Part shown: positions 44,982 to 55,033 of the stretch, one piece after another
How the letters are laid out: the number at the start of each line of letters is the position of its first letter
Position numbering within the stretch: the first letter of the stretch is position 1
DNA from: Deltaproteobacteria bacterium
Lineage (GTDB): Bacteria; Desulfobacterota; Syntrophia; Syntrophales; JAFGHS01
Reading direction: 5' to 3'
Assembly: GCA_016930075.1 (NCBI GenBank)
Contig: JAFGHS010000015.1
Coordinates: 1 to 64,000 of the forward strand
DNA: 64,000 nt
The notes under the pieces: generated by a model
The model's database searches: none
The model's input: the letters and a program-made list of their open reading frames with translations, nothing else
Told to the model about the DNA's origin: nothing
Position numbers and translations under genes: made by a program

Positions 44982-47510
44982 CTACATGCCGCAGCATTTT
45001 TTATATTTTTTCCCGCTTCCGCAGGGGCAGGGATCGTTCCGGCCCACCTTTTTTACGTCCCTTTTGACCGTCGCCGAAACCGACCCGTCGCCTCCCCGGC
45101 TCATGATCATCTCCTGCTCCCGCGCCGCCCGCGCCTCCATTTCCGCAACCTCTTCCTGCGTCCTGATCTGAACCATGCAAAGCTTTCTTAAGCTGTCGTC
45201 CTTGATGCGTTCGATCATTTCCATGAACATGTCATACCCCTCCTTCTGATATTCCCGAACGGGGTCTTTCTGTCCATAGCCTCGCAAACCAATGCCTTCC
45301 TTGAGGTGATCCATTTCCAGCAGATGTTCCTTCCACTGGATGTCAATGGATTGAAGCATGATCATTTTGATCAGATGATCCATCAGGGGCTTGCCGAAAT
45401 CCGCCTCTTTTTTTCTTAAGTGCTCTTGAACTTTGGCCGTTATTTCCTCGATTACAATCTCTTTATTGAGTTGAGCGCGGTTTGCAGCGCTGAAATTGAG
45501 CTTTAATGCGAATTGGCCGTACAGGGCGTCATCCAACCCTTTTAAATCCCATTGATCGGGGTGGCTCTTTTCGGGAATATAGACGGCCGCAAGATTTTCC
45601 GCTGTTTCCTCCAGCATCTCATCGATATCGCTCCACAGATCCTCGCCTCTGAGCACCTTCTTGCGCTGCTCATAAATCACCTTCCGCTGGCGATTCATGA
45701 CGTCGTCATATTCGAGGAGGTGTTTCCGGATATCAAAATTCTGGCCTTCAACACGCCGCTGGGCGCTTTCAATGGCTTTGGAAATCATTTTATGTTCAAT
45801 CGGCTGGTCTTCTTCAATGCCGATGCGGTCCATGATGGATGAAATCCGCTCGGCCCCGAATATCCGGAGCAGATCGTCCTCCAGGGAAAGATAAAACCGA
45901 GAAGACCCCATATCGCCCTGCCTGCCGGACCGTCCGCGGAGCTGGTTGTCGATCCGGCGGCTTTCATGCCGCTCCGTCCCCAGGATATGAAGGCCGCCCA
46001 GATCGGCGACGCCTTCTCCCAGCTTGATGTCCGTCCCGCGGCCCGCCATATTGGTCGAGATGGTCACCATGCCCGGCTGGCCGGCCTGGGCGACGATCTC
46101 CGCCTCCCGTTCGTGGTTCTTGGCGTTCAGCACATGGTGTTTGACGCCGTTGCGCGTCAAATAACGGCTCAAAAGCTCGGATTTTTCGATGGAAATCGTG
46201 CCGACGAGAACAGGCCTTCTCGCTTTGTTTAAGTCCTTGATTTCACGAATGACGGCCTTGAATTTCTCTTCTTCCGTTTTATAAATGACGTCCGTATGAT
46301 CGTTCCTGATCATGGGCATATTCGTCGGAACAACAACGACGTCGAGATTATAAATCTTTTTAAATTCCGCCGCTTCCGTATCCGCCGTGCCCGTCATGCC
46401 CGCAAGTTTCCCGTACATGCGGAAGTAATTCTGAAAGGTGATGGAGGCAAGGGTCTGATTTTCACGCTCCACCTTCACATGCTCCTTGGCCTCCAGGGCC
46501 TGATGGAGGCCGTCGCTGTAACGCCTTCCCGGCATGACCCTGCCCGTGAATTCATCGACGATGATCACCTCGCCGTCTTTGACCAGATAATCGACGTCCC
46601 GCTTGAAGACCGTATGGGCCTTCAGGGCCTGGTTGACATGGTGCAGGATTTCAATATTCCTCGGTTCATAGAGATTCTGAACCTTGAGGATGTTTTCCAC
46701 ATGCGCCACACCTTCTTCCGTCAAAACAACGGTACGGCTCTTTTCTTCGATCGTATAATCCACATCTCTTTTGAGCCTGGGGATGACCTGGTTGATCTGG
46801 TAATATTTATCCGTCGATTCTTCCGAAGGTCCGGAAATGATAAGGGGCGTTCTCGCCTCATCGATCAGGATGCTGTCCACCTCGTCCACAATGGCATAAT
46901 GGAAGTCCCGCTGGACATAATCGTCGAGGCTGAACTTCATATTGTCGCGCAGGTAATCGAATCCGAACTCGTTGTTCGTTCCGTAAGTGATGTCGCAATG
47001 ATACGCATCTCTTCTTTCGCCGTCGTCCAGTCCATGGATGATGACCCCGACGGACAAACCGAGAAAATTATAAATGGGACCCATCCACGCAGCGTCTCTG
47101 CGGGCAAGGTAGTCGTTAACCGTCACAAGATGAGCGCCCTTTCCCGCAAGGGCATTGAGATAAAGCGGCATGGTCGCCGCCAGCGTCTTTCCCTCGCCGG
47201 TTTTCATCTCCGCGATTTTTCCCTCATGCAGGACCAGGCCGCCGATGATCTGAACATCGAAAGGCCGCATCTGCAACGTCCGCCGCGAAGCCTCCCTTGC
47301 AACGGCAAAGGCCTCCGCCACCAGATCATCGATGTTCACGCCGTCCGCCGTCTTTTTTCGAAAGACATCCGTTTTCGCTTTGAGTTCCGCATCGCTTGCG
47401 GCCATCATGGCCGGTTCAAGGCTGTTCGTCTCTTCCAGTATCAGGGCATACCGTTTCAAATCCCTGTCGTTTTTAGATCCGATCACTTTTCGTAGTATGG
47501 CGTCGAGCAT
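44982..47510 (-). CDS. secA: Protein translocase ATPase SecA
   Basis: An 842-residue motor of the Sec export pathway. It has [17 protein letters not shown], Walker [44 protein letters not shown] and the helical scaffold. The C-terminus keeps the zinc-binding SEC-C motif [16 protein letters not shown], which binds SecB and phospholipid. Length is within the usual range. It lies about 100 bp after the M23 peptidase and its weak terminator. Confidence 0.97.
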   Translation of the reverse strand: MLDAILRKVIGSKNDRDLKRYALILEETNSLEPAMMAASDAELKAKTDVFRKKTADGVNIDDLVAEAFAVAREASRRTLQMRPFDVQIIGGLVLHEGKIAEMKTGEGKTLAATMPLYLNALAGKGAHLVTVNDYLARRDAAWMGPIYNFLGLSVGVIIHGLDDGERRDAYHCDITYGTNNEFGFDYLRDNMKFSLDDYVQRDFHYAIVDEVDSILIDEARTPLIISGPSEESTDKYYQINQVIPRLKRDVDYTIEEKSRTVVLTEEGVAHVENILKVQNLYEPRNIEILHHVNQALKAHTVFKRDVDYLVKDGEVIIVDEFTGRVMPGRRYSDGLHQALEAKEHVKVERENQTLASITFQNYFRMYGKLAGMTGTADTEAAEFKKIYNLDVVVVPTNMPMIRNDHTDVIYKTEEEKFKAVIREIKDLNKARRPVLVGTISIEKSELLSRYLTRNGVKHHVLNAKNHEREAEIVAQAGQPGMVTISTNMAGRGTDIKLGEGVADLGGLHILGTERHESRRIDNQLRGRSGRQGDMGSSRFYLSLEDDLLRIFGAERISSIMDRIGIEEDQPIEHKMISKAIESAQRRVEGQNFDIRKHLLEYDDVMNRQRKVIYEQRKKVLRGEDLWSDIDEMLEETAENLAAVYIPEKSHPDQWDLKGLDDALYGQFALKLNFSAANRAQLNKEIVIEEITAKVQEHLRKKEADFGKPLMDHLIKMIMLQSIDIQWKEHLLEMDHLKEGIGLRGYGQKDPVREYQKEGYDMFMEMIERIKDDSLRKLCMVQIRTQEEVAEMEARAAREQEMIMSRGGDGSVSATVKRDVKKVGRNDPCPCGSGKKYKKCCGM

Positions 47511-47523
47511 ATAAATACCCTTT

Positions 47524-47548
47524 AAAAAAAAACCGGCCTAAGCACCGG
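47524..47548 (-). terminator. Probable terminator between the M23 gene and secA
   Basis: On the minus strand CCGGTGC-ttag-GCCGG, a short bulged stem, is followed by nine T. Confidence 0.5.
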
Positions 47549-47612
47549 AAGAAATGAAACCAAAACCTATTACATACCGTTGTGTCGCTGACAGCATAAG
47601 GACGCGCAGCAT

Positions 47613-48530
47613 TTACCTGAGATATTTTCGGGGGTTGACAGCCACGTCGTTGACGTACACGGCATAATGAAGATGGGGACCCGTGCTGCGCCCGCTGTTG
47701 CCGACATAACCGATGACGTTTCCCTTTTTTACCACGCCGCCCCGTTCCACCGCCGTTTTCGACAGGTGGGCGTAAACCGTTGCAATGCCGTAACCATGAT
47801 TGATCCTGATCATCAGCCCCTCTTCCGGCAGTCGGGCAACGGCGGCGACAACGCCGTCGGCGGGTGCAATAATTTCTTTTCCCATTCGGGCGGCAATGTC
47901 TATACCCCTGTGAAATTCACGCCCTCCCGTAAACGGCGACGTCCGATACCCGAATCCCGAGGTAACCCAACCCTCTGTGGGCCACAGGTGCGGTTTTGCC
48001 GCGAGGATCGACTTCTGCCCCTTGAAATGCTGAAGAAGCCCGTTGAAACTCGCCTCCTGCAAAGCGGCATCGGTCATCAGTTTCTCCATGTTTTTATTCA
48101 TATCTCGGATAAATGCCTGGCGGTCGCCGTCGAGACGGGTCTGGAGAAAGGCGCCGTCGCTGACAGGCCCGCCGATGCCGAGGGTCTGTTGCTTCCTTCG
48201 ATTGCCCTCAAGGTTCGCCATGATTCTGACTTTTTTATCGAACTGCCTTAAATCTTCCAGGCGGACGGCAAGCTCATTGACCTTTGCCACCAGCCCTTCC
48301 AATTGCTTGTTCTGCTCTTTCGTCCGGGCCATCAGGCCGGAAAGTTCGACCTTGACTTTTTTTAAATGGATATAATCGTAAACGACATAACCGCCCAGCA
48401 GGACAATGACCGCACAGAAAACGCAAACGGCGCGAAGCTGCACGGCGGAAACCGTGATCTTTTTTGCCGCTCTTTTTTTCTTGGAAGTAATCAGGAGGGT
48501 ATAGAAATTATCCGACATCTCTTGCTCCAT
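47613..48530 (-). CDS. M23-family (LytM) peptidoglycan endopeptidase, membrane anchored
   Basis: A 305-residue protein: cytoplasmic basic lead, one transmembrane helix (about 32-52), a coiled coil (about 55-115), and a C-terminal M23 domain. Zinc-site motifs are complete: HRGIDIAA (H..D) and GPHLHYAVYVN (HxH). The SGFGYRTSPFTGGREFHRG pattern is the classic opening of the domain. With intact ligands it should cut peptide cross-links, or regulate amidases as EnvC does. It precedes secA in the transcript direction. Confidence 0.9.
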   Translation of the reverse strand: MEQEMSDNFYTLLITSKKKRAAKKITVSAVQLRAVCVFCAVIVLLGGYVVYDYIHLKKVKVELSGLMARTKEQNKQLEGLVAKVNELAVRLEDLRQFDKKVRIMANLEGNRRKQQTLGIGGPVSDGAFLQTRLDGDRQAFIRDMNKNMEKLMTDAALQEASFNGLLQHFKGQKSILAAKPHLWPTEGWVTSGFGYRTSPFTGGREFHRGIDIAARMGKEIIAPADGVVAAVARLPEEGLMIRINHGYGIATVYAHLSKTAVERGGVVKKGNVIGYVGNSGRSTGPHLHYAVYVNDVAVNPRKYLR

Positions 48531-48650
48531 TGCATTTCCGCTGGATTTATCCGATCAAACGAAAAAACGAGGCGCAATCATACCAGAACAAACAAAAAAT
48601 TCAAGGAATGATTGTATAAAGATCGTAACAACTTGATATTATATATTTTA

Positions 48651-50594
48651 TCAATCACTTCTTTTAATGGTCATCAACGGATCACCCACGTCCACCCGGT
48701 CGCCGGGAGCGACGATGATCTCCGTCACTTTTCCGTTGATGGCCGCGACAACGTTGTTGAGCATCTTCATGGCTTCCAGAACGATCAGAATCTGACCCGC
48801 AGAAATCTCTTCGCCTTCCGCCACGGGAATGTCGTTGACAGTGCCCATGATATGGGAACGAATATCGCCCGTTTTGGCCAGCGCTTCAACCTCATTGATC
48901 GATATGGCCGGCTTCCTCTTCTGATGGGCCCCTTCCGGTTCCAGTTCCGTCAAGACCGGTTCGGGATGATGATCGATGGTGATCTGCGTCACCGCATCCC
49001 CCGTCTTTGTCCGGCGCATCGGACCGATTTCAATGGCGTGCAGTTTTCCGGCGTAATCGGATATTTCAAACTTTTCCCCCAGTTCAAACCCGCCTTTCCT
49101 GAACCAAACGGCGGGAGACAGAGACCAGGTCTTCCCGTATTTCTCCTGAAACTTGAAATAATTCACCGCATCGTTGGGATGCTGGAGATAAAGCACCAGT
49201 TCATCATCCGTCGCCTCGCGCCCCAGGCGGCGTCCCAAAACCTTCTTTTCAATATCCAGATCAATGTCATCAATCTTCTGATACCCCCGGTCGCGTTCGA
49301 CGATTTTTTTCCAGTCGGCGCCGAAAACGGCATGATAGATTTCATCGGCGGGCCAGTAAAAGGGCAGGTCGCCATACCGTCCGAGCATCAGATTTTTCAG
49401 ATCGTCGCTTGCGTCCCAATACCTTTGCTTTTTTAAGACGTTGTTTGCCGCCGTCGTCCACAATATCTGCGATCCCGGCGTGACGCTCCACCAGTTGCCG
49501 AGTTCGACATGCACCCGTGGCAGTTCCCGCTGCAATATCCTCGGCATGAAATGGAGAAATCCGCCCTTCACGGCCTGTTCGAAGCTGGACCCCGTGGCGC
49601 CGCCCGGCAGTTTGTGAATCTGGACGGTCGGATCGAATCCCATAAACTGCGATTCAAAATCCCTGTAATGCTCCCGCTCGGGCCGCAGCCGGTTGGATGT
49701 TTCAATGAGCGCCCGGCGATCAAGACCGGCGGCGCGAAATCCATAGCCTTCCAGGGTGTCCACGACCGTCAGCAGAGGCGGGGGACCGTAAAACCCCGTC
49801 AAGGCGTGATCGGAGGCATCGCAAATCTTCGCGCCGTTTAGCACGGCCTCGACAATCCGCCCGATCTCATTGCCGTCTGTATTGTGGCCGTGATAATGGA
49901 TCACCAGATCGGGATAGCGGGCAAGAATCGCCTTTACGAGGCCGCCGATGCGCCGGGGCGTCCCCAGCCCCCCATGATTTTTAATGCACAATATGATGTC
50001 GCCGCCCGTGACCTCAAGAATCTCGCCTACCTTGCCGACGTAGTATTCATCCGTATGCTCCGGCCCCGTGGAAAAACAGACAGCCGCTTCCAGGATGCAG
50101 CCTGCCGCCTTGACTTCCTCGAAAACCGTCGTCATGTTCGGGATATAATTCAGAAAATCGAATACCCGCCAGACATGGACATAACGGGCAAAGCTCCTGA
50201 CGGTCAGACGGATGACATTATCGGGATAGGGACGGTAGCCGAACAGGTTGATGCCGCGGCACAGGTTCTGTAAAAGCGTGTCCGGCATGTCGGCGCTCAA
50301 AACCTCCAGCTTTTCCAAAGGGTTGATCTGCTTGTAGAGCATATCGACGTGAACGGAGGCCCCGCCGGAAATCTCAATGGAAAAAAAACCCGCGTCGTTT
50401 CTCGGCTGGGCGGCAAGCATCTGGGTGTGGGGCATGATCCGGTTTTTGTAATCGGATTGGGAAAGGTCCCGTTCCGTATTGGTCATGTAATATCCGTCGG
50501 CGGCCCTGATCTTATCGAGGATATGCCGCACCCCCTTCGCTTTCAACTCCCGGGGCGTTATCCTCTCATTAAATCTATATGGGGTATCTTTCAT
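48651..50594 (-). CDS. Carboxyltransferase-biotin carrier subunit (pyruvate carboxylase B-like)
   Basis: A 647-residue protein. The N-terminal DRE-TIM/HMGL-like barrel has the metal-site opening TERDLSQSDYKNR and H-x-H in IHYHGHNTDG, the PYC-OADA conserved domain follows, and the C-terminus is a biotinyl domain with Lys610 in LEAMKML. It should move CO2 from biotin to a keto acid, forming oxaloacetate if pyruvate is the acceptor. Around the carbamylated lysine the sequence is IKNHGGLGTP where pyruvate carboxylases have IKDMAG, so the acceptor may differ. It lies 24 bp after the biotin carboxylase gene; together they form the two-subunit enzyme. Confidence 0.82.
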   Translation of the reverse strand: MKDTPYRFNERITPRELKAKGVRHILDKIRAADGYYMTNTERDLSQSDYKNRIMPHTQMLAAQPRNDAGFFSIEISGGASVHVDMLYKQINPLEKLEVLSADMPDTLLQNLCRGINLFGYRPYPDNVIRLTVRSFARYVHVWRVFDFLNYIPNMTTVFEEVKAAGCILEAAVCFSTGPEHTDEYYVGKVGEILEVTGGDIILCIKNHGGLGTPRRIGGLVKAILARYPDLVIHYHGHNTDGNEIGRIVEAVLNGAKICDASDHALTGFYGPPPLLTVVDTLEGYGFRAAGLDRRALIETSNRLRPEREHYRDFESQFMGFDPTVQIHKLPGGATGSSFEQAVKGGFLHFMPRILQRELPRVHVELGNWWSVTPGSQILWTTAANNVLKKQRYWDASDDLKNLMLGRYGDLPFYWPADEIYHAVFGADWKKIVERDRGYQKIDDIDLDIEKKVLGRRLGREATDDELVLYLQHPNDAVNYFKFQEKYGKTWSLSPAVWFRKGGFELGEKFEISDYAGKLHAIEIGPMRRTKTGDAVTQITIDHHPEPVLTELEPEGAHQKRKPAISINEVEALAKTGDIRSHIMGTVNDIPVAEGEEISAGQILIVLEAMKMLNNVVAAINGKVTEIIVAPGDRVDVGDPLMTIKRSD

Positions 50595-50618
50595 AACGCT
50601 CTGATTTACCTTCTTAAA

Positions 50619-52076
50619 TTAATATGCAAACGGATTTCCCTTCTTGGCATGGATCTCCGCGATCAGTCTCGTCAGTCTGGCGACTTCCCTCTCCTCATCC
50701 GGATAATCGAAGATATCCCTGTGGGAATCCAGATAGGACGTATCGAATCTGCCGGCGACAAAGTCGGGTTCATCGCAGATGGCAAGATAAAAGGGGATCG
50801 TGGTTTTCGGACCGACAACGAGGAACCCGCTCAGGGCCCTTTTCAAACGCTGTATGGTCTGCTCCCAGTCGTAGCCGCGGATGGTCATTTTGACCATGAG
50901 GGAGTCGTAGTCCGTGGGAATCTTGTAGCCCTGATACACCGCGCCGTCGAGCCTGACACCAGGGCCGCCGGCCGACTGATAGACTTCGAGGCGCTTGCCC
51001 CCTTCGGGCAGGAAGTTGTTTTTCGGATCTTCCGCATTGATCCGGACCTGGACGGCCTTGCCGAAAAGCCGCACGCGCTCTTCCGGTATGTCGAGGGCAT
51101 GGCCTTCGGCAATCTTGATTTGCTGCCGGACAATATCCACGCCTGTGAGCTCTTCCGTCACCGTATGCTCCACCTGGAGCCGCGTATTCATCTCCATAAA
51201 CCAGAATGCATTCGTCTGCGAATCGACAAGAAATTCAACGGTCCCGGCGTTCACATATCCCGCGGCGCGGGCGCCCTCAATGGCTTTTGCGTACATGGCG
51301 TCAAGAACGTCGCCCGGGAGATCCGCCGGGGCTATTTCCAGCAGTTTCTGATGGCGGCGCTGGATGGAACAATCCCGCGATCCCAGGTGGATGATGCGAC
51401 CGTGCCCATCGGCCAGTATCTGTATCTCCACATGCCGGGGCGCTTCGATGCACTTTTCCACATAAACGCTTTCATTGTTGAACGCCGAGCGGGCCTCGGC
51501 GCGCGCTGACGGCACTTGCGAGGCAAGGTCCGTTTCATTGACGATTTTCCGGATTCCCCTGCCCCCGCCGCCCATGGATGCCTTGAGCATGACGGGGTAA
51601 CCGACCCTCTCGGCAAAGGCAATCGCCTCCCGGATGCCTGCTTCGCCTGCGGGCAGATTGGCGGTCCCCGGGATAAAGGGCAGGTCGGCCTTTTCCATGA
51701 TGCCTCTCGCCGTCACCTTGTCTCCGAGATTTCTGATGACATGGGCCGGCGGACCGATAAAGACGATGCCTGCCCTCTCGCAGGCCTCCGGCAGGTCCGG
51801 ATTTTCCGACAAAAAACCATATCCGGGATGGACGGCGTCGGCATGACACCGCCTTGCGGCCCAGATGATCCGGTCGATATCGAGATAATCTTTCCGCGGG
51901 CCGTCGCCGATGAGGATGGCTTCATCGGCCTGGCGGATAGGGTAGGATTCGCTGTCGGGCTTTTCATAGACGACGGCGGCCTGAAGGGACATCTCCTTCA
52001 CCGTCCTCATGATCCGCAAGGCGATCTCGCCCCGGTTGGCGATCAATATTTTCTTCATTTTTCTGGGTTTTTTCAT
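50619..52076 (-). CDS. Biotin carboxylase subunit (pyruvate carboxylase A / AccC-like)
   Basis: About 485 residues from the ATG at 52076, which has ACGGAG 5 bases upstream. It is an ATP-grasp biotin carboxylase: KKILIANRGEIALRIMRT, ADAVHPGYGFLSENPDL, the glycine-rich loop MLKASMGGGGRGIRK, RHVEIQILADGHG, SRDCSIQRRHQKLLEIAPA and EMNTRLQVEHTVTE. It carboxylates biotin on the downstream subunit. Because its partner carries carboxyltransferase and carrier in one chain, the pair is pyruvate-carboxylase-like and not acetyl-CoA carboxylase. Confidence 0.93.
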   Translation of the reverse strand: MKKPRKMKKILIANRGEIALRIMRTVKEMSLQAAVVYEKPDSESYPIRQADEAILIGDGPRKDYLDIDRIIWAARRCHADAVHPGYGFLSENPDLPEACERAGIVFIGPPAHVIRNLGDKVTARGIMEKADLPFIPGTANLPAGEAGIREAIAFAERVGYPVMLKASMGGGGRGIRKIVNETDLASQVPSARAEARSAFNNESVYVEKCIEAPRHVEIQILADGHGRIIHLGSRDCSIQRRHQKLLEIAPADLPGDVLDAMYAKAIEGARAAGYVNAGTVEFLVDSQTNAFWFMEMNTRLQVEHTVTEELTGVDIVRQQIKIAEGHALDIPEERVRLFGKAVQVRINAEDPKNNFLPEGGKRLEVYQSAGGPGVRLDGAVYQGYKIPTDYDSLMVKMTIRGYDWEQTIQRLKRALSGFLVVGPKTTIPFYLAICDEPDFVAGRFDTSYLDSHRDIFDYPDEEREVARLTRLIAEIHAKKGNPFAY

Positions 52077-52109
52077 GAAGCTCCGTTTCCCTTCCAACGT
52101 AAAAGAGCT

Positions 52110-52138
52110 TTTATACTTTTATCAAAAATGAATGTCAA
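52110..52138 (-). promoter_or_regulatory. Strong sigma-70 promoter of the carboxylase operon
   Basis: On the minus strand TTGACA, a 17-base spacer and TATAAA, 34 bp before the biotin carboxylase start. Confidence 0.75.
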
Positions 52139-52607
52139 TCTTATTAAAACATGCCATTTAAATCAAGAAACAGCCGCCCTACGGATTCCATATCTGCAAT
52201 AAACCTATTGAATGATTTAAAAAATAATTTTTAGTTAAAAATATCTTGACATCGTTTACGCAGATGGAGTAACCACTCACTTGACAATTGCAAAAGCTGG
52301 AATTGTGGAAAAATTTGTAATTATCGAATGATTTCAAGCAACAATCGAATTGCAGTATTAACAATCGAATAACGTTTAGTTCTGTGGCCTATCGGGAATA
52401 TTGTGTTTTCGTCATGAGTAAGAACGATGAGGCGAATTCTCTTGAATACTGTGCCGTCTGATCATCATACATGTAATATTGTTCCAACAGCGCTGCATCT
52501 CCGTGCCTTGTGTTTTACGCAACAAGAAGTGATTTGTTCATGTCGTGCCCTCCGATTAGTTTCAATCGAAACATCGGAGTAAAATAATCACGAGAAGGGA
52601 GGTGATC
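52139..52607. other. AT-rich regulatory gap upstream of porin 1
   Basis: About 470 bp without a gene. Two TTGACA hexamers (near 52246 and 52281) have no convincing -10. Three ATCGAAT boxes lie near 52324, 52345 and 52365, about two helical turns apart, and a fourth CAATCGAAA near 52563. No terminator or known riboswitch fold was recognised. Confidence 0.5.
52324..52371. promoter_or_regulatory. Triple ATCGAAT box, possible operator
   Basis: ATCGAAT occurs at 52324, 52345 and 52365 (spacing 21 and 20 bp); the last two are within identical AACAATCGAAT decamers. Helical phasing suggests a regulator binding one face of the DNA between the carboxylase and porin genes. Confidence 0.4.
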
Positions 52608-52634
52608 ATGCATACCCTCATAACATTGGCCTGA
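52608..52634 (+). CDS. Candidate 8-residue leader peptide before porin 1
   Basis: ATG at 52608 is preceded directly by AGGGAGGTGATC, nearly the full complement of the 16S rRNA tail, and opens an 8-codon frame MHTLITLA ending in TGA. The quality of the ribosome binding site is the main reason to take it seriously. It may be a translated leader controlling the porin 140 bp downstream, or a chance match. No family is recognisable at this length. Confidence 0.3.
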   Translation: MHTLITLA

Positions 52635-52772
52635 ACGTATTTGGATATATTGTCTAAGTATTTTGTTTCTCAGGCTGTTCAGGAAAGCCGGGGATTAAAT
52701 GCCATGCCGATTGATCACCCGGCGCATTGTGTAACAAAATCTAATGAACGGATGTTAAAAAAGGAGGAAGGA

Positions 52773-54275
52773 ATGAAGAGATTTTGGATTTTTTTACTAT
52801 CTGTTGGATTGATCATGGCCTTCGGTACAACGGTATTTGCCGCCGACGCCAAGTTCAACGGCGAGTTTTATTTGCAGGGCTGGTATAATAAGAACGCCTC
52901 CCTCATCGATCAGGATTCGACCGTCGGTCCGAGCTACCGAGGTTCAACGGCGTTTTACACCCAGCGCCTGCGGATGGGGATGGAGTTTAATGTTGCCAGG
53001 GGTCTCAAGCTCGTTACGCGGTTTGACGCCCTGGAGAGAAAATGGATGGCCGCCCGTCGGGCCGCACCCGCAGGTGGAGCATCGCCCGGCTATGCATCAA
53101 CAGACAGCGAAGCGGAAAACATCGCTTTTGAAGTGGCCTATCTGCAGTTCGCCCTGCCCGTCGGCATGTTCGCCATCGGCAATATCCCCGCCAGCAATAA
53201 CAACTTCGGCTCGCCCTACGGCGAGAACCACGGATTTTCCAGCGGCGTCATGTCCTATACCTATGCCAAAGGGGCCTGGTACATATCCGCCGGCTACAAG
53301 AGAAGCACGGACGGTTATGTCAAAACCACATCCGGAACTTGGCCGATGGGCACTCCAGGCACCCCCATCGGCGCCGGCACGGACAATGACTCCACCACGT
53401 ACTCCATTTCAACGGGCTACCGCTGGAAAGGCGGCGCAGCCGGTTTGCATATCGGCGACGTCAGATCCCGGACCGCCAATGTCCCCCATCCGGGCGGATC
53501 GACGAATACGGTCTCCCGGAAAACCGAAATCCCATACGGGAGCATCTGGTTTCAGCAGAAGTTCGGCAGATTTTTTATCGAAGATGAATTCGGCATCTGT
53601 CCCTTCGGCGATTATGTAAAGTGGAACGAACCGTTCACGCCGATTTACCCATACTACAAGAATATTGAAGCCGACATGGCCATCAGCAACTACTTCGGCA
53701 TCAACATCGACCTGTCCCCCGTCAAGCTCGGATTTTTCTTCATCTACAGCCGCGGCGACGACCCGGAGACCATGGACAAAAAGGAAGGCGGCTTCCGTCA
53801 GGTCCTCGACCTCGATCGGGACTTCAACCCTTGCCTCATCCTCTTTAACGAAAGCTACATGCAGTGGATGGGCCCCAACGGCACGGGCGGCGCGACGCAG
53901 CAGGCCGCTATTATCGGCAATACGACTGCAGCCAACGGCATCAACACCTATGTCCAGAACGTCTGGCTGTATCAGTTGAACGGCGACTACAAAGTGACTC
54001 CGAAACTCAATATCGGCGCTTCCTTTACTTACGCCTATGCGGACAAAAAACCTACGAACACAGGGTATCCCACCGCTTACGGCGGCAAGACGTACTTAAG
54101 CGACGAGTACGGCTATGAGGCGGACCTCACGCTGAAGTACAAAATTTTCGACAATCTGGAGTACATGGTCGGCGCCGCCTATCTCTGGACAGGCGACTAC
54201 TTCAAAGGCATCGACGACAAGGTGAAATTGAGCAACAACTACCTCCTCACGCACAAGCTGACCTTGACCTTCTAA
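52773..54275 (+). CDS. Outer-membrane porin-like protein (paralogue 1)
   Basis: A 500-residue exported protein. The ATG at 52773 has AGGAGG 5 bases upstream and opens a signal peptide MKRFWIFLLSVGLIMAFGTT ending VFA-ADAKF; an upstream extension to 52641 lacks a signal and was dropped. The mature part is rich in alternating aromatic and polar strands (GEFYLQGWYN, FYTQRLRMGMEF, LNIGASFTYAYADKK) and ends in LTHKLTLTF with a terminal Phe, the beta-barrel insertion signature. Porin 2 at 55034 is a clear paralogue. Substrate unknown. A strong terminator follows. Confidence 0.82.
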   Translation: MKRFWIFLLSVGLIMAFGTTVFAADAKFNGEFYLQGWYNKNASLIDQDSTVGPSYRGSTAFYTQRLRMGMEFNVARGLKLVTRFDALERKWMAARRAAPAGGASPGYASTDSEAENIAFEVAYLQFALPVGMFAIGNIPASNNNFGSPYGENHGFSSGVMSYTYAKGAWYISAGYKRSTDGYVKTTSGTWPMGTPGTPIGAGTDNDSTTYSISTGYRWKGGAAGLHIGDVRSRTANVPHPGGSTNTVSRKTEIPYGSIWFQQKFGRFFIEDEFGICPFGDYVKWNEPFTPIYPYYKNIEADMAISNYFGINIDLSPVKLGFFFIYSRGDDPETMDKKEGGFRQVLDLDRDFNPCLILFNESYMQWMGPNGTGGATQQAAIIGNTTAANGINTYVQNVWLYQLNGDYKVTPKLNIGASFTYAYADKKPTNTGYPTAYGGKTYLSDEYGYEADLTLKYKIFDNLEYMVGAAYLWTGDYFKGIDDKVKLSNNYLLTHKLTLTF

Positions 54276-54311
54276 TCCGTTCGTCAGGCCGTTTGTGACA
54301 TCAACGTTAAC

Positions 54312-54348
54312 GAGCCCCGTGGAGAAGTCTCCGGGGCTCTTTTCTTTT
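54312..54348 (+). terminator. Terminator of porin 1
   Basis: GAGCCCCG and CGGGGCTC form a GC-rich stem followed by TTTTCTTTT, 37 bp past the stop. Confidence 0.88.
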
Positions 54349-55033
54349 ATTGAACCTTGTTCACACAATACCCGAAAAAAATTCTTGACAACACCGCTTG
54401 TTTATGGACTAATCAGGCAAAATTTAACCGATTGTTCATTAGATTGCGAAATCATCAAGTATCATCATGAAACAGCTTCGGCACACGGCTTGACGTCTTG
54501 TTCCGCAGTTGTTCTCTTCCATCAATTACTCGCGCTTGTTGGCGCGATTGAAGGGATCCTCCGTTGTAAGAGTTTTTGCGTCATCACTTTCTTAACTGAA
54601 TTATTGCAAATCATAAAATATCGTATCCATCCATAAAAAAGTCATCCCCGGAAGAGGGGATGCGGTCTTGATATTTAAAGACACCAACATCAGGCATCGG
54701 CGGAATGTGACCCTTGAAAAACGCCTGTCTTGTCATGGCAAGCGAAGCGATGCAATCTCATAAGCGTCCGATAATATAAAAGATTGCCACAGCGCTTGGC
54801 GCCTCGCAATGACGGGAAAAACGGAAATTCAAAGCTTTCGGAACCAATTGACGGGAAGGGAGGTGGTATTTAGTCAAAACCCCGGCCTGGCGGTTTTTGC
54901 CGCGCCTGCGGAGAGGACAGGCTTGGCATCCAGGCATCTCTCCAATGCTGTGCAGCTTACGGAATGTCGTTTTTCGATAGACGTACGGAAAGGTTGTTTA
55001 TGAACTCAAAAATTCATAACAAAGGAGGGAAAC
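54349..55033. other. Gap between the two porin genes
   Basis: About 685 bp. It holds a possible promoter (TTGACA near 54394, 17-base spacer, ACTAAT), the palindromic repeat R3 (54707-54839) and the porin 2 leader. A riboswitch was looked for in 54840-55030 and none was recognised. Confidence 0.5.
54707..54839 (+). repeat. Palindromic repeat R3, uninterrupted copy
   Basis: A 133-bp element collinear with R2 (19826-20102) over its whole length once the R2 insertion is removed; identical blocks include TTGAAAAACGCCT, GCAATCTCATAAGC and GGAAAAACGGAAATTCAAAG. It marks the empty target site of the MITE-like element. Confidence 0.9.

Noticed and set aside
46296-47495. 399-codon plus-strand ORF
   Set aside because: Antisense shadow of secA, whose motifs are complete.
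50349-51509. 386-codon plus-strand ORF
   Set aside because: Spans the junction of the two carboxylase genes on the opposite strand and has no family resemblance.
54840-55033. c-di-GMP or other riboswitch upstream of porin 2
   Set aside because: No GEMM core or other known aptamer consensus could be matched; the region only has ordinary short inverted repeats.
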